Part shown: piece by piece, positions 1 through 9,741 of the stretch
How positions within the stretch are numbered: the stretch's first letter is position 1
How the letters are laid out: each line of letters opens with the position of its first letter
From: Geodermatophilus sp. TF02-6
GTDB lineage: Bacteria; Actinomycetota; Actinomycetes; Mycobacteriales; Geodermatophilaceae
DNA length: 64,000 bases
Direction of reading: 5' to 3'
NCBI RefSeq assembly: GCF_003319115.1
Contig: NZ_QOHF01000004.1
Span: forward strand, 208,856 to 272,855
Notes under the pieces: model-generated
The model's input: the letters and a program-made list of their open reading frames with translations, nothing else
Databases searched by the model: none
Told to the model about the DNA's origin: nothing
Translations under genes and position numbers: made by a program

Positions 1-99
1 TCGGTTGATGATCAGCTGGGCTGGTCGTGCGGCGTCCCAGCTCACCGTCGACCGTGAGCCAGGACGCGCCACGCCGAGCCAGGATGCGTCCGTGAGCCT

Positions 100-1356
100 C
101 TAGCGCGGGGCGCCGAGCTCGAGGGTGACCTCGGTGCCGGCGCCCGACGACGCCACGTGCAGCGCGCCGCCGGAGGCCTCCGCGGTGCGCCGGGCGATGT
201 CCAGGCCCAGCCCGGTCGAGCCGACGGCGCTGTGTCCCCGCTCGACCGCCACGCGGGCGTGCACCAGCCCCGGACCCTCGTCGGCCACGACCACCTCGGC
301 CCCGCCGCCGGTCCGCGGCGCGACGGCGACGCGCATCGCCGTCCCCTCCGGGGTGTGCGCGAAGACGTTGCCCAGCAGGGCGTCGACCGCCGCGGCCAGG
401 TCGCCCGAGGCCACCCGCACCGGCAGGGCCCCCTCGGCGAGGTCGACGTCGAGACGGCGGTGCTCGTCCTCGGCCAGCACGGTCCAGAAGGACACCCGCT
501 CGGCCACCACGGCGTTCGCGTCGGACACCGCGGCCAGCCCCTCCCGCACCGGACGGCGGGCCTCGGCGATGACCTCGTCGACCCGCCGGCTCAGCTCGTC
601 GACGTCGGTGAGCAGCCGGTCCCGGTCGGCGGCGGGCAGCGACTCGACGTCCAGCCGCAGCGCGGTCAGCGGCGTGCGCAGGCGGTGGGCGAGGTCGGCG
701 GCGGCCTCTCGCTCGGCGGCCAGCAGCTCCCCGATCCGCCCGGCCAGCTGGTTGAGCGCCTCCCCGACCGCGCGCACCTCCGACGGCCCCGACGGCTGCA
801 CACGGGCGGTGAGGTCCGCGCTGCCGAGCCGGTGCGCCGTCGTCGCCAGCTCGGTCACCGGCCGGGTCAGCGACCGGGCCACCCGGTCGGCGACGACCAG
901 CGCCAGGACGAGCAGCCCGCCGCCGAACGCCGCCAGCACCACCCACGTGCCGGTCACCCCGGGGTGGAGCTGGTCGTCGGGCACGAACGCCTCGATGAGC
1001 ACCATCCCGTCGCCGCGGCGGACCGGCTGCAGCAGCACCGCGCCACCGTCGACGCCCACGACCTCCGAGCTGGAGGGGTCCGCGCCGACGTCGCCCCTGG
1101 GTGGGCTGAGCCACTGGCCGTCGGTCCAGCGCACCGCCACCTGCCGGCCGTCCTCCTGCAGCATCGCCAGGCGCGCCGCCACCTCGTCGCGCTCCATGAG
1201 GGCCACGGTGGGGAGCACCTTCTGCAGGTCGGCGCGCACGGAGTCCAGCGCCCGGGCCTCGGCGACGCGGGCGACCAGGACGGCGGCGGGGAGGAGGAAG
1301 GCCAGCAGGACGATCGAGGTCGTCGCCGCGACGAGGAGGGTGACCTGCCGTCTCAC
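100..1356 (-). CDS. Two-component sensor histidine kinase (HAMP, HisKA, HATPase)
   Basis: Membrane sensor kinase that should autophosphorylate and signal to the response regulator encoded just upstream. From the GTG at 1356 (418 aa) there is a transmembrane segment at about residues 5-30, an extracytoplasmic sensor of about 105 aa, a second transmembrane segment at about 137-157, and a HAMP linker to about 212. The H-box is AHRLRTPL with phospho-acceptor His224. The ATPase has an N-box (LLGNVFAH), a G1 box (DEGPGL) and a G2 box (GLGLDIA). The residue after His224 is Arg, not the usual acidic residue, a variant I believe is common in actinobacterial kinases. The start overlaps the regulator stop by GTGA, so the pair is co-translated. 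The ligand cannot be inferred. Confidence 0.9.
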   Translation of the reverse strand: MRRQVTLLVAATTSIVLLAFLLPAAVLVARVAEARALDSVRADLQKVLPTVALMERDEVAARLAMLQEDGRQVAVRWTDGQWLSPPRGDVGADPSSSEVVGVDGGAVLLQPVRRGDGMVLIEAFVPDDQLHPGVTGTWVVLAAFGGGLLVLALVVADRVARSLTRPVTELATTAHRLGSADLTARVQPSGPSEVRAVGEALNQLAGRIGELLAAEREAAADLAHRLRTPLTALRLDVESLPAADRDRLLTDVDELSRRVDEVIAEARRPVREGLAAVSDANAVVAERVSFWTVLAEDEHRRLDVDLAEGALPVRVASGDLAAAVDALLGNVFAHTPEGTAMRVAVAPRTGGGAEVVVADEGPGLVHARVAVERGHSAVGSTGLGLDIARRTAEASGGALHVASSGAGTEVTLELGAPR

Positions 1357-2042
1357 GGCTCGGGTTCGGCCAGGCGGACGCCGACACCGCGCACGGTCTG
1401 CAGCAGACGCGGCTGGGCCGCGGACTCGCCGAGCTTTCGGCGCAGCCAGGACAGGTGGACGTCGACGGTCTTGTCCGACCCGCCGTAGGGCTGTTGCCAC
1501 ACCTCGACCAGCAGGGTCCGCTTGGACACCACGGTCCCGGGCCGGGCCGCGAGGTAGGCCAGCAGGTCGAACTCCTTGGGGGAGAGCTCGACCTGTGCGC
1601 CCTCGTGCACCACCCGGCGGGTGCGCGGGTCGATGGTCAGCGGGCCCACCGTGACCGGTGCCGACCCGCTGTCGAGGGTCCCCGAGGCCCGGCGCAGCAC
1701 CGCGCGGATGCGGGCCTCGAGCTGGTCGGCCGCGAACGGCTTGAGCACGTAGTCGTCGGCGCCGGCGTCCAGGGCCTGCACGACGCTGCCGTCGTCGTCG
1801 CGTGCGGTGGCCACGATGACCGGCACGGACGAGACCGCCCGGAGCATCCGCAGCAGCTGGCTGCCGTCGAGGTCGGGCAGGCCCAGGTCGAGGACGACGA
1901 GGTCGGGCCGCTCGTCCACCGCCTGGCGCAGCCCGCTGAGGGCGGTCGCGGCCGAGCTGACCGCGTGACCGCGCTCACGCAGCGTCCGCAGCAGGGCGGT
2001 GCGGATGCGCTCGTCGTCCTCCACGACCAGCAGGTGGGCCAC
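1353..2042 (-). CDS. OmpR/PhoB-family response regulator
   Basis: Transcriptional regulator paired with the kinase that follows it. From the GTG at 2042 (229 aa), an N-terminal receiver carries the acidic pair Asp9-Asp10, phospho-acceptor Asp52 in VLDLGLPD, and the conserved Lys in YVLKPF. A C-terminal winged-helix domain has the usual LSPKEFDLL and TVDVHLSWLRRKLG segments and ends in VRGVGVRL. Longer in-frame starts exist, but the fold begins at VAHLLVVEDD, which fixes the start. The gene is divergent from the secreted protein at 2138, with a shared 95-base intergenic region, so that gene is a plausible target. This link is an inference. Confidence 0.92.
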   Translation of the reverse strand: MAHLLVVEDDERIRTALLRTLRERGHAVSSAATALSGLRQAVDERPDLVVLDLGLPDLDGSQLLRMLRAVSSVPVIVATARDDDGSVVQALDAGADDYVLKPFAADQLEARIRAVLRRASGTLDSGSAPVTVGPLTIDPRTRRVVHEGAQVELSPKEFDLLAYLAARPGTVVSKRTLLVEVWQQPYGGSDKTVDVHLSWLRRKLGESAAQPRLLQTVRGVGVRLAEPEP

Positions 2043-2137
2043 GCGTCCCGACGCTACTGCCGACGGCGCGCTCCTCGGGCCCTCCTTGACCTCGCCTTGT
2101 CGTGCTCTTAACCCAGCCGGCGGCATGGTCTGCTGGC

Positions 2138-2713
2138 ATGAGACGCGCCGTGGCCTTCGGAGCCCTCTGGGTGACGTCCGCGGGCGTCGCCGTGGGCCTC
2201 GGCTTCTTCGCCGTCTCGACCGTCGACGTCGTGGCCTCCTCGCAGACCGCTCCGGCGGCCGCGACCGGTGGCACCGAGGCGTCGTCGTCCCAGGTGCCGT
2301 CCACCCCGACGGCCTCCTCGGTCCCGACCCCGTCGCCCACCCCGGCCCCGGTGTCGTCTCCCGCGCCGTCGTCCGCGCCGGCCTCCACCGAGGCCCCACC
2401 CCCGCCGGAACCGGCTGCCGTCTCCGGGGAGCAGGAGACCGTGGGGGGCACGGTCTACGCCTCGTGCACCGGCGGGGCCCTCGAACTGGCGACGGCGCCG
2501 GCCGAGGACTGGTGGGTCCAGTACCAGGACGACGACGAGGTGGGTTTCCTGGACGGCGGGCAGTGGGTCGCGGTGCGGGCCTCCTGCACCGACGGGATCC
2601 CCACGTTCACGGTGGACGGCCCGGCCGACGGGAAGTGGGCCCGGCCGGACGACGGCCACCGGCCCGTCGGTGACTGGTGGGCCGGCCACCACGAGGGCTG
2701 GGCCCACGCCTGA
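2138..2713 (+). CDS. Small exported or membrane-anchored protein of unknown function
   Basis: I do not recognise a family. The 191-aa product starts at ATG 2138 with an Arg-rich tip and one hydrophobic stretch at about residues 4-26 (AFGALWVTSAGVAVGLGFFA), which fits a signal peptide or a membrane anchor. About 60 residues rich in Pro, Ser, Thr and Ala follow, typical of an extracytoplasmic linker. The C-terminal part is Trp- and Asp-rich with two Cys residues (ASCTGG and ASCTDG), possibly a disulfide. It is divergent from the two-component genes and could be part of the signal they sense or control. A 15-bp perfect hairpin follows directly. Confidence 0.75.
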   Translation: MRRAVAFGALWVTSAGVAVGLGFFAVSTVDVVASSQTAPAAATGGTEASSSQVPSTPTASSVPTPSPTPAPVSSPAPSSAPASTEAPPPPEPAAVSGEQETVGGTVYASCTGGALELATAPAEDWWVQYQDDDEVGFLDGGQWVAVRASCTDGIPTFTVDGPADGKWARPDDGHRPVGDWWAGHHEGWAHA

Positions 2714-2715
2714 CC

Positions 2716-2756
2716 CACCGCCGGGCTCGGCCACCCCCAGACCGAGCCCGGCGGTG
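2716..2756 (+). terminator. Strong hairpin after the small exported protein gene
   Basis: A perfect 15-bp GC-rich stem (2716-2730 with 2742-2756) and an 11-base loop start two bases after the stop codon. There is no clear T-run. This is the common form in high-GC actinobacteria, so termination is inferred from structure and position. Confidence 0.75.
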
Positions 2757-2793
2757 CCCTGCGACGGTGACACGGTCGGCCTACCGGCCGACA

Positions 2794-2999
2794 CCGCGGC
2801 CAGGAGCCGTTCCCGACCGGTGCTGAGCCCCAGGCTCCCGTCCCTGCTCGGGGAGCCTCCGGCCCCCACTCCCAGGGACCACCCGCGGCCAGGAGCCGTT
2901 CCCGACCGGTGCTGAGCCCCAGGCTCCCGTCCCTGCTCGGGGAGCCTCCGGCCCCCACTCCCAGGGACCACCCGCGGCCAGGAGCCGTTCCCGACCGGT
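2794..2999 (+). repeat. 89-bp direct tandem repeat, 2.3 copies, upstream of proS
   Basis: Units begin at 2794, 2883 and 2972 with CCGCGGCCAGGAGCCG. The first two are essentially identical and the third is partial (about 28 bases). Each full unit contains a GTG (2820, 2909). From 2820 a 31-codon frame runs to a TGA overlapping the GTG at 2909, and the frame from 2909 runs without a stop into proS. The repeat fills most of the 330-base gap before proS. I see no conserved protein in it. Confidence 0.9.
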
Positions 3000-3043
3000 C
3001 CACCCGAGGGCGGTGGGGTGGGGCCGCCTGGGAGAATCTGCCC

Positions 3044-4792
3044 GTGCTGCTGCGGATGTCCACCCTCTTCCTGCGGACCCTGCGTGACGACCCGGCCGAC
3101 GCCGAGGTCCCCAGCCACCGGCTGCTCGTGCGGGCCGGTTACATCCGGCGGGCGGCCCCGGGCGGGTTCACCTGGCTGCCGCTGGGCTACCGGGTGTTCC
3201 GCAACGTCGAACGCGTCATCCGCGAGGAGATGGACGCGATGGGTGCCCAGGAGGTGCACTTCCCGGCGCTGCTGCCACGCGAGCCCTACGAGGCCAGCGG
3301 CCGCTGGACCGAGTACGGCGACAACCTCTTCCGCCTCAAGGACCGCCGCGGCGCCGACCACCTGCTCGGGCCGACGCACGAGGAGGTGTTCACCCTCCTG
3401 GTGAAGGACCTCTACTCCTCGTACAAGGACCTCCCCGTCTGGCTGTACCAGATCCAGACCAAGTTCCGGGACGAGGCGCGGCCCCGGGCCGGGCTGCTGC
3501 GCGGCCGCGAGTTCACGATGAAGGACAGCTACTCCTTCGACGTCGACGACGCCGGGCTGGACAAGAGCTACGCCGCCCACCGCGACGCCTACATCCGGAT
3601 CTTCGACCGGCTGGGCCTGGACTACGTGATCGTCTCGGCGATGTCGGGGGCGATGGGCGGGTCGAAGAGCGAGGAGTTCCTGCACCCGACCAACATCGGG
3701 GAGGACACCTTCGTCCGGTCGGCCGGCGGCTACGCGGCCAACGTCGAAGCGGTCGCCACCGTCGTCCCGGACCCGCTGCCCGTCGAGGGCCTGCCCGAGG
3801 CGCACGTCGAGGACACCCCGGACACCCCGACCATCGAGACCCTCGTCGAGGTGGCCCGGCAGCTGTTCCCGGACGCCGGGTACACCGCGGCCGACACGCT
3901 GAAGAACGTCGTCGTCACCCTCGTGCACCCCGACGGCGGGCGTGAGCCGCTGGTCGTCGGCGTCCCCGGCGACCGCGAGGTCGACCTCAAGCGGCTGGAG
4001 GCGCAGGTCGCCCCGGCCGAGGTCGAGCCGTTCGCCGAGTTCGAGGCGCACCCGCTGCTGGTCAAGGGCTACCTCGGCCCGCAGGTGCTCGGCGCCGACG
4101 GCCCGGCCGGCATCCGCTACCTCGTCGACCCCCGCGTCGTGCCCGGCACCCGGTGGATCACCGGCGCCAACGAGCCCGGCCGGCACGTGTTCGACCTGGT
4201 GGCCGGCCGGGACTTCACCTGGGGCGGCGTGATCGAGGCCGCCGAGGTGCTGCCCGGTGACCCGGCGCCCGACGGCTCCGGCCCGCTGGAGCTGGCCCGC
4301 GGTGTGGAGCTGGGCCACATCTTCCAGCTCGGCCGCAAGTACGCCGACGCGCTCGACCTCCGGGTCCTCGACGAGACCGGGAAGCTGGTCACCGTGACGA
4401 TGGGCTCCTACGGCATCGGCGTCTCCCGCGCCGTCGCGGCGATCGCCGAGTCCACCCACGACGAGCTCGGCCTGGCCTGGCCGCGCGAGGTCGCCCCGGC
4501 CGACGTGCACGTCGTCGCCACGGGCAAGGACGCATCGGTCTTCGGGGCCGCCGAGGCGCTGGCCCAGGAGCTGGTCGCCGCGGGGCTCACCGTGCTCTAC
4601 GACGACCGGCAGAAGGTCTCCCCGGGCGTGAAGTTCAAGGACGCCGAGCTGCTGGGGATGCCGACGATCGTCACCGTCGGGCGCGGGCTGGTCGACGGCG
4701 TCGTGGAGGTGCGCGACCGGGCGACGGGGGAGCGCCAGGAGGTGCCGGTCGCCGACGCCGCGGCCCGCGTGCTGGCCGCCGTCCGGAGCTGA
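3044..4792 (+). CDS. proS: Prolyl-tRNA synthetase
   Basis: Charges tRNA-Pro with proline in the cytoplasm. The 582-aa protein has the bacterial-type class II layout: catalytic core from the N-terminus ([18 protein letters not shown]; motif 2 around [19 protein letters not shown]), an inserted editing-type domain at about residues 230-400, and a C-terminal anticodon-binding domain ([19 protein letters not shown]). GTG 3044 is chosen because the product then begins VLLRMSTLF like relatives. GGGAG lies at 3030-3034, and a -10-like GAGAAT (3032-3037) lies six bases upstream, so translation may be SD-led or leaderless. An ATG four codons on (3056) is an alternative. The frame is open upstream to 2909 through a tandem repeat, but that part is not conserved protein. 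Confidence 0.95.
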   Translation: MLLRMSTLFLRTLRDDPADAEVPSHRLLVRAGYIRRAAPGGFTWLPLGYRVFRNVERVIREEMDAMGAQEVHFPALLPREPYEASGRWTEYGDNLFRLKDRRGADHLLGPTHEEVFTLLVKDLYSSYKDLPVWLYQIQTKFRDEARPRAGLLRGREFTMKDSYSFDVDDAGLDKSYAAHRDAYIRIFDRLGLDYVIVSAMSGAMGGSKSEEFLHPTNIGEDTFVRSAGGYAANVEAVATVVPDPLPVEGLPEAHVEDTPDTPTIETLVEVARQLFPDAGYTAADTLKNVVVTLVHPDGGREPLVVGVPGDREVDLKRLEAQVAPAEVEPFAEFEAHPLLVKGYLGPQVLGADGPAGIRYLVDPRVVPGTRWITGANEPGRHVFDLVAGRDFTWGGVIEAAEVLPGDPAPDGSGPLELARGVELGHIFQLGRKYADALDLRVLDETGKLVTVTMGSYGIGVSRAVAAIAESTHDELGLAWPREVAPADVHVVATGKDASVFGAAEALAQELVAAGLTVLYDDRQKVSPGVKFKDAELLGMPTIVTVGRGLVDGVVEVRDRATGERQEVPVADAAARVLAAVRS

Positions 4793-4850
4793 AGACCCCG
4801 TCCTCCCCACCACTCGCAGGCTCGTGGCGGGGCCCGGGACGGGGCCGGAG
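4793..4850. repeat. Family A hairpin repeat
   Basis: A copy of the dispersed two-stem hairpin: outer stem CCCCGTCC (4796-4803) with GGACGGGG (4837-4844), inner stem 4805-4813 with 4824-4832, and the family loop TCGCAGGCTC at 4814-4823. It lies directly after the proS stop and before the end of the convergent araC-type gene, so it could end both transcripts. Confidence 0.85.
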
Positions 4851-4879
4851 CCTCGGGACGGGCGTCCGCCGGTCGGGCG

Positions 4880-5815
4880 TCAGCTCCCGGCCAGGTCGCG
4901 GTAGCGCGACGGCGTCGTGCCGTAGGCCGCGCGGAAGGCGCGGCCGAAGACCGTGGCGTCGGGGAAACCGCAGCGCCGGGCGACGACGGCCAGCGGCGCG
5001 TCGCGCGCGCCGCGCCGGGCCAGCTCCTCGCGGGCCCGCTCCAGCCGGCGGCGGCGGACGTACCGGGCGACGGTCTCCTCCTCGCCGGCGAAGAGCCGGT
5101 GCAGCTGGCGCACCGAGACGAAGTGCGCCGCGGCGATCGCACGCGGGTCCAGCGCGGGGTCGGCCAGGTGCTCCTCGACGTACGCCCGGACGGCGGCCAG
5201 CAGGGCCCGGTCGGCCCGCGCCGGCTCCGGTGGCATCACGTCGTCCGCCGCGGCGGTGACCAGCCCCAGCAACTCCCCGGCCACCCGGTCCCCGGGGTCG
5301 TCACCCGCGACGTCGCTGCGCACCAGGTCGCCCAGCATGCGGGCGAGCACCCCGGTCAGCCCGCGCCGGCCGTCCATGCGCCGCGCCGTGAGCCGGTCGG
5401 CCGGCAGCGCCGACCCGGGCCGCGACCAGGTGAGCACCAGCAGCGACCAGGCCGGCGCGCCCCCGCCGGCCCGCAGCTCCCAGGCGAAGGGCCGGTCGGT
5501 CTCGTAGAGCGCGTAGTCACCCGGTCGCAGCCAGCACTCCCGCCCGTCCTGCCCGACGCGGGCCGATCCGGCCTCCAGCAGCCCGACCTGCAGGTACCGC
5601 CGCTCGTCGGAGCGCGCCAGGCCCGCCGTCCGCAGCGCCCGCTGATCGACCGACCGGACCCTGGACAGCTGCAGCGACCCCACGGCGCGGCTGGCGACCT
5701 CCCCGGTCACCGGCCCGTCGGCGGCGGGGTCGACGTCGAGGTCGACGAAGTGCTCGCCGAGCAGCTCCCGCCACGGGCGCACCCCGGTGGCACCCGTCGT
5801 GGTGGGGATCGGCAT
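4880..5815 (-). CDS. AraC-family transcriptional regulator
   Basis: Predicted DNA-binding regulator of 311 aa (ATG 5815). The N-terminal ~190 aa resemble the ligand-binding half of AraC regulators with a cupin-like core ([18 protein letters not shown]). The C-terminal ~100 aa hold two helix-turn-helix units: one around [20 protein letters not shown] and one around [20 protein letters not shown], ending YGTTPSRYR, the standard AraC signature. The gene is divergent from the molybdopterin oxidoreductase at 6041 with a 225-base control region between them, so it probably regulates that enzyme. The inducer is unknown. Confidence 0.9.
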   Translation of the reverse strand: MPIPTTTGATGVRPWRELLGEHFVDLDVDPAADGPVTGEVASRAVGSLQLSRVRSVDQRALRTAGLARSDERRYLQVGLLEAGSARVGQDGRECWLRPGDYALYETDRPFAWELRAGGGAPAWSLLVLTWSRPGSALPADRLTARRMDGRRGLTGVLARMLGDLVRSDVAGDDPGDRVAGELLGLVTAAADDVMPPEPARADRALLAAVRAYVEEHLADPALDPRAIAAAHFVSVRQLHRLFAGEEETVARYVRRRRLERAREELARRGARDAPLAVVARRCGFPDATVFGRAFRAAYGTTPSRYRDLAGS

Positions 5816-6040
5816 GCGGGCCTCGCTGGCGGTGGGTCGCGCCGCCCGGCGGGGCCGGGCTGCCGCCGAGCCTGCCATGCACCCGGAGGGACGGGAAGGG
5901 CGTCCCGGGGCGACGCAAGCCGCCGCACCCCTGGCACGGGGAGTCGAGCAGCCGGCACGCGGGGTCGCGGACGTCGCCGCCGACCGGCGCCAGGATCGGC
6001 GCACCGCGGCGGGACGACAGCAGACCCCAGGAGGCGAACC

Positions 6041-8167
6041 GTGTCGGTGACCGACCTGCCCGTGCCCGGGACGACGACCGTGCACGGAGCCTGCCCGTTG
6101 GACTGCCCCGACACCTGCGCCATGGAGGTGACCGTCGAGGACGGCCGCGTCACCGGCGTGCGCGGCGACCGGTCGCACCCGTACACCCGCGGCGGACTGT
6201 GCGTGAAGATGAACGACTACGACCGCACGGTGCACAGCCCCGACCGGGTGCTGCACCCGCTGCGCCGCACCGGCCCCAAGGGCAGCGGGCGGTTCGAGCG
6301 CATCTCCTGGGACGCCGCCCTCGACGAGATCGCCGCCCGGTTCACCGAGATCGCCGCCACCTCCGGCCCCGAAGCGATCATGCCGGTGAGCTACCTGGGC
6401 ACCCAGGGCATCCTCAACGGCCTCAACGTCGGCGACGCGTTCTTCAACCGGCTGGGCGCCACCATCAGCGAGCGGACCTACTGCGACTCCGGCTCCTGCA
6501 CCGCCTACGCGATGACCGTGGGGCCGACCGCCGGCGTCGACCCCGAGTCCTTCGTGCACGCCCGCTACATCGTCATCTGGGCCAACAACACGCTGTCCAC
6601 GAACCTGCACCTGTGGCCGTTCGTGGCCGAGGCGCAGCGGCGCGGCGCGAAGGTCGTCGTCATCGACCCCGTCCGGCACCGGACGGCCAAACACGCGGAC
6701 TGGTACATCCCCATCCGGCCGGGCACCGACGGCGCGCTGGCGCTGGCGCTGATGCACGTGGTCATCGGCGAGGGGCTGACCGACGAGGACTACGTCGCCC
6801 GGTACACCGTCGGGTTCGACGAACTCGCCGAGCGGGTGCGGCAGTACACCCCCGAGTGGGCCAGCGGCGAGACCGGCATCCCGGCCGAGGACATCCGGAC
6901 CCTCGCCCGGGAGTACGCCGCGGCCGACCCGTCGGTCATCCGCATCGGGGTGGCCATCGAGCGGCACGCCGGCGGCGGGCAGACCGTGCGGGCGATCTCC
7001 TGCCTGCCGGCGCTCACCGGCGCCTGGCGCAAGCCCGGCGGCGGGCTGCTCCAGCTGCCGCTGTGGGCCTTCCCGGTCAACTGGCCGGCCTTCCTCGGCG
7101 CCGAGTTCATCCGCCCCGGCACGCGCGTGGTCAACCAGTGGCTGCTCGGCCGCGCTCTCACCGGGGAGCTCCGGCTCGACCCGCCCATCCGGGCGCTCGT
7201 GGTCTACAACAGCAACCCGCTGGTGGTCTGCCCGGAGCAGGACGAGATGGTGGCCGGGCTGTCGCGCGAGGACCTGTTCACCGTCGTCAGCGAGCACTTC
7301 CTCACCGACACCGCCGACTTCGCCGACATCGTCCTGCCGGCGACCACCCAGCTCGAGCAGCGCGACCTGATGTTCTCGTGGGGCCACCTCTACCTGACGA
7401 TGAACACCCCGGCGATCGCTCCGCTGGGGCAGGCGGTCCCCAACACCGAGCTGTTCCGGCGGCTGGCCGCGCGCATGGGTTTCGACGAACCGGTCTTCCG
7501 GCGCACGGACGAGGAGATGATCGAGCAGGCGCTCGACTGGTCCGCACCGGTCCTGGAGGGGATCACGCCGCAGACCCTGGCGCGCGACGGCTGGGCGCGG
7601 CTGCGGCTGCCCGGGCCCGACGAGTACGCGCCGCACGCCGAGGGCGGCTTCCCGACGCCGTCCGGCAAGGTCGAGTTCGTCTCCTCGGCGGCCGCCGGCG
7701 GGAACTTCGTGCTGCCGCTGTTCCGGCAGGGCTCGAACGAGCACCAGCCCGGCGACCCCGTCGACCCGCTGCCGCACTACGTCCCGCCCCGGGAGCGCCC
7801 GGACGGCCGCTACCCGCTCACCCTGCTGTCCCCCAAGTCGCACGCCTACCTCAACTCCAGCTTCGCCGACCGGCCCGGTCAGCGGCGGGTGCAGGGCGAC
7901 CCGGTGCTCCTCATGACCCCCGGGGACGCCGCGGCCCGGGGGCTGGTCGACGGCGCCCCGGTGTGCGTGGTCAACGACCGCGGCCGGTTCACCGCGCGCT
8001 TGCAGGTCACCGACGACGTCGCGCCGGGCGTGGTCGTCTGCCCGATGGGCGCCTGGCGCAAGCACACCGGCGGCGCCACGGTGAACGCGGTCAGCCCGTC
8101 GGTCTTCGCCGACCTGGGACGGGCGCCGACCTTCTCGGACAACCTCGTGGAGGTGCGGCCCGCCTGA
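6041..8167 (+). CDS. Molybdopterin-dependent oxidoreductase (DMSO reductase superfamily)
   Basis: A 708-aa bis-MGD type oxidoreductase. It opens with a [4Fe-4S] motif (Cys18, Cys22, Cys26, Cys54: CPLDCPDTC then GGLCVK). The catalytic region follows ([11 protein letters not shown]; a Cys/Ser-rich segment at residues 148-153 is the likely molybdenum-ligand area, exact residue not assigned), and then a C-terminal molydopterin-binding domain ([16 protein letters not shown]). There is no Tat signal, so it is probably cytoplasmic. GTG 6041 has AGGAGG six bases upstream. No dedicated partner subunit lies nearby. The substrate cannot be inferred; formate-, thiosulfate- or sulfoxide-type enzymes all share this layout. 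It is divergent from the AraC regulator. Confidence 0.88.
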   Translation: MSVTDLPVPGTTTVHGACPLDCPDTCAMEVTVEDGRVTGVRGDRSHPYTRGGLCVKMNDYDRTVHSPDRVLHPLRRTGPKGSGRFERISWDAALDEIAARFTEIAATSGPEAIMPVSYLGTQGILNGLNVGDAFFNRLGATISERTYCDSGSCTAYAMTVGPTAGVDPESFVHARYIVIWANNTLSTNLHLWPFVAEAQRRGAKVVVIDPVRHRTAKHADWYIPIRPGTDGALALALMHVVIGEGLTDEDYVARYTVGFDELAERVRQYTPEWASGETGIPAEDIRTLAREYAAADPSVIRIGVAIERHAGGGQTVRAISCLPALTGAWRKPGGGLLQLPLWAFPVNWPAFLGAEFIRPGTRVVNQWLLGRALTGELRLDPPIRALVVYNSNPLVVCPEQDEMVAGLSREDLFTVVSEHFLTDTADFADIVLPATTQLEQRDLMFSWGHLYLTMNTPAIAPLGQAVPNTELFRRLAARMGFDEPVFRRTDEEMIEQALDWSAPVLEGITPQTLARDGWARLRLPGPDEYAPHAEGGFPTPSGKVEFVSSAAAGGNFVLPLFRQGSNEHQPGDPVDPLPHYVPPRERPDGRYPLTLLSPKSHAYLNSSFADRPGQRRVQGDPVLLMTPGDAAARGLVDGAPVCVVNDRGRFTARLQVTDDVAPGVVVCPMGAWRKHTGGATVNAVSPSVFADLGRAPTFSDNLVEVRPA

Positions 8168-8340
8168 AAGAGGACGCCCCTGCCTCCACCGGAGAAGGAC
8201 CGCGTCCTCCTCATCCCTCGCGAGCTCGGCAGGAGGACCCCCTGCTCCCCACCCCTCGGAAGAGGACCCCTCTGCCCCCCACCGCTCGCAGGCTCGCGGC
8301 GGGCCCCTGCAGCGGGGCCGACCGCGAGCCTGCGGACGGG
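8168..8340. repeat. Cluster of degenerate family A repeats
   Basis: The gap between the oxidoreductase stop and the rpsP promoter is filled by at least three partial or rearranged copies of the family A element. Cores resembling GAGGACCCC and loops CTCGCGAGCTC and CTCGCAGGCTC recur. The best copy runs from about 8263 to 8325. The mosaic suggests repeated insertion or recombination at one site. No gene is visible. Confidence 0.75.
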
Positions 8341-8378
8341 CCCTCCGCAGGCCGGGACGGCGGGACCGGCCCGTCTGG

Positions 8379-8384
8379 CACAAT
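8379..8384 (+). promoter_or_regulatory. Candidate -10 of the rpsP operon promoter (CACAAT)
   Basis: TGGCACAAT at 8376-8384 reads as an extended actinobacterial -10. A similar TGGCACAGT precedes rplS. No convincing -35 is visible. The implied leader of about 127 bases has no ORF and could hold ribosomal-protein control. Motif-based call only. Confidence 0.45.
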
Positions 8385-8517
8385 GGTCGGTCGAACACGT
8401 CGGCAGGCGGCCCTCTCACCGTCGCCGGCCGTGTCCGCACCGCTCCGCCCCCGGCGTACCCCCACGCGTCGCTCCGGGCGGGCACACGACCTGCGTTCGA
8501 GGAGAACACCAGCCACC

Positions 8518-8973
8518 GTGGCCACCAAGATCAAGCTCATGCGCCTGGGCAAGATGCGCGCCCCGTACTACCGCATCGTCGTCGCCGACGCCCGCACCAA
8601 GCGCGACGGGCGCGTCATCGAGACGATCGGCAAGTACCACCCCAAGGAGGACCCGTCCTTCATCGAGGTCGACTCCGAGCGCGCGCAGTACTGGCTGGGC
8701 GTCGGCGCGCAGCCGACCGAGCCCGTCGCCGCCATCTTCCGGGTCACCGGCGACTGGCAGAAGTTCAAGGGCGAGCCGGCGCCGCCGCCCATGAAGGTCG
8801 CCGCGCCCCGGCCGGACAAGAAGGCCCTGTACGAGGAGGCCGTCCGCACCGCCGGCGAGGAGCCGGCCGCCGGCGCGACCACCCCGCGCAAGAGGGCCGC
8901 TCCCCAGGCCGACGGCTCCACCGACGGCACGGCCGCTCCCGCGGCGGACGCCGCCGAGACGCCCGCCGGGTGA
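8518..8973 (+). CDS. rpsP: 30S ribosomal protein S16
   Basis: Small-subunit assembly protein. The first ~80 aa are typical S16 ([20 protein letters not shown]). After about residue 95 there is a 50-60 residue Ala/Pro/Thr-rich tail, seen in many actinobacterial S16 proteins, for a total of 151 aa. GTG 8518 fits the family N-terminus; a purine-rich GAGGAGA lies 12 bases upstream. First gene of the conserved rpsP-KH-rimM-trmD-rplS cluster, with only three bases to the KH gene. Confidence 0.97.
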   Translation: MATKIKLMRLGKMRAPYYRIVVADARTKRDGRVIETIGKYHPKEDPSFIEVDSERAQYWLGVGAQPTEPVAAIFRVTGDWQKFKGEPAPPPMKVAAPRPDKKALYEEAVRTAGEEPAAGATTPRKRAAPQADGSTDGTAAPAADAAETPAG

Positions 8974-8976
8974 GCC

Positions 8977-9213
8977 GTGCTCGAAGAGGCGCTCGAGCAC
9001 CTGGTCAAGGGCATCGTCGACCACCCCGAGGAGGTCACGGTCGACCTGCTCACCAGCCGCCGCGGCAAGACCCTCGAGGTCCGGGTGCACCCTGACGACC
9101 TGGGCAAGGTCATCGGCCGCGGCGGCCGCACCGCCAAAGCGCTGCGCACCGTGATGACCGGCGTCGGTGGCCGTGGCCTGCGGGTCGACGTCGTCGACAC
9201 CGACGGGCGCTGA
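8977..9213 (+). CDS. KH-domain RNA-binding protein (KhpA-like)
   Basis: A 78-aa single KH-domain protein with the KH signature GKVIGRGGRTAKALR. Its usual place is between rpsP and rimM. In other Gram-positives KhpA works with KhpB in RNA chaperoning and cell elongation; that role is known for the family and inferred here. GTG start three bases after the rpsP stop. Confidence 0.93.
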   Translation: MLEEALEHLVKGIVDHPEEVTVDLLTSRRGKTLEVRVHPDDLGKVIGRGGRTAKALRTVMTGVGGRGLRVDVVDTDGR

Positions 9214-9222
9214 CGCTTCCTC

Positions 9223-9741
9223 GTGGACTCCTCCGACACCGTGGTGGTCGGCCGCATCGGCCGGCCCCACGGTGTCCGTGGTGAGGTCACCGTCGAGGTC
9301 CGCACCGACGAGCCCGACCTCCGGTTCGCCCCCGGCGCGGTCCTGCGCACCGAACCCGCCGAGCGCGGACCGCTCACCGTCGCCGGCCGCCGCTGGCACC
9401 GCGAGGTCCTGCTGCTGCAGATCGAGGGCGTCGACAGCCGCGAGGCAGCCGAGACCCTCCGCGACACCGAGCTGCACGTGCCGGTCGTCGAGCTGCCCGT
9501 GCTCGACGACCCCGACGTCTTCTACGACCACCAGCTGGTCGGCCTGACCGCCCGCTCGCTCGACGGCTCCGTCCTCGGCGAGGTGGTCGCCGTGCGCCAC
9601 GAGGGCGCCGACCTGCTCGTCGTCCGCCGCGGCGAGGGCGGGGAGCTGCTCGTCCCCTTCGTCACGGCGATCGTGCCGACGGTCGACCTCGCCGGCGGCT
9701 GCCTCGTCGTCGACCCGCCCGAGGGCCTGCTGGACCTGTGA
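9223..9741 (+). CDS. rimM: 16S rRNA processing protein RimM
   Basis: Ribosome maturation factor that binds S19 and helps assemble the 30S head. The 172-aa protein has the N-terminal RimM barrel ([18 protein letters not shown]) and a C-terminal PRC-barrel ([31 protein letters not shown]). GTG 9223 lies nine bases after the KH stop. Its stop overlaps a GTG that opens a family B element leading to trmD. Confidence 0.96.
   Translation: MDSSDTVVVGRIGRPHGVRGEVTVEVRTDEPDLRFAPGAVLRTEPAERGPLTVAGRRWHREVLLLQIEGVDSREAAETLRDTELHVPVVELPVLDDPDVFYDHQLVGLTARSLDGSVLGEVVAVRHEGADLLVVRRGEGGELLVPFVTAIVPTVDLAGGCLVVDPPEGLLDL

Noticed and set aside
1..99. Possible gene end at the left edge
   Set aside because: No frame with recognisable protein; only a short repeated GAGCCAGGA motif was seen.
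2108..4813. 901-codon minus-strand frame across proS
   Set aside because: Shadow of proS; His/Gly/Asp/Leu-rich translation with no family, and the plus-strand gene is certain.
5099..6040. Long N-terminal extension of the molybdopterin oxidoreductase
   Set aside because: The open frame continues upstream through the opposite-strand araC gene, but the ribosome binding site and iron-sulfur motif place the start at 6041.
8376..8390. TGGCAC resembling a sigma-54 -24 element before rpsP and rplS
   Set aside because: No GC-type -12 element at the right distance, and actinobacteria generally lack sigma-54; better read as an extended -10.
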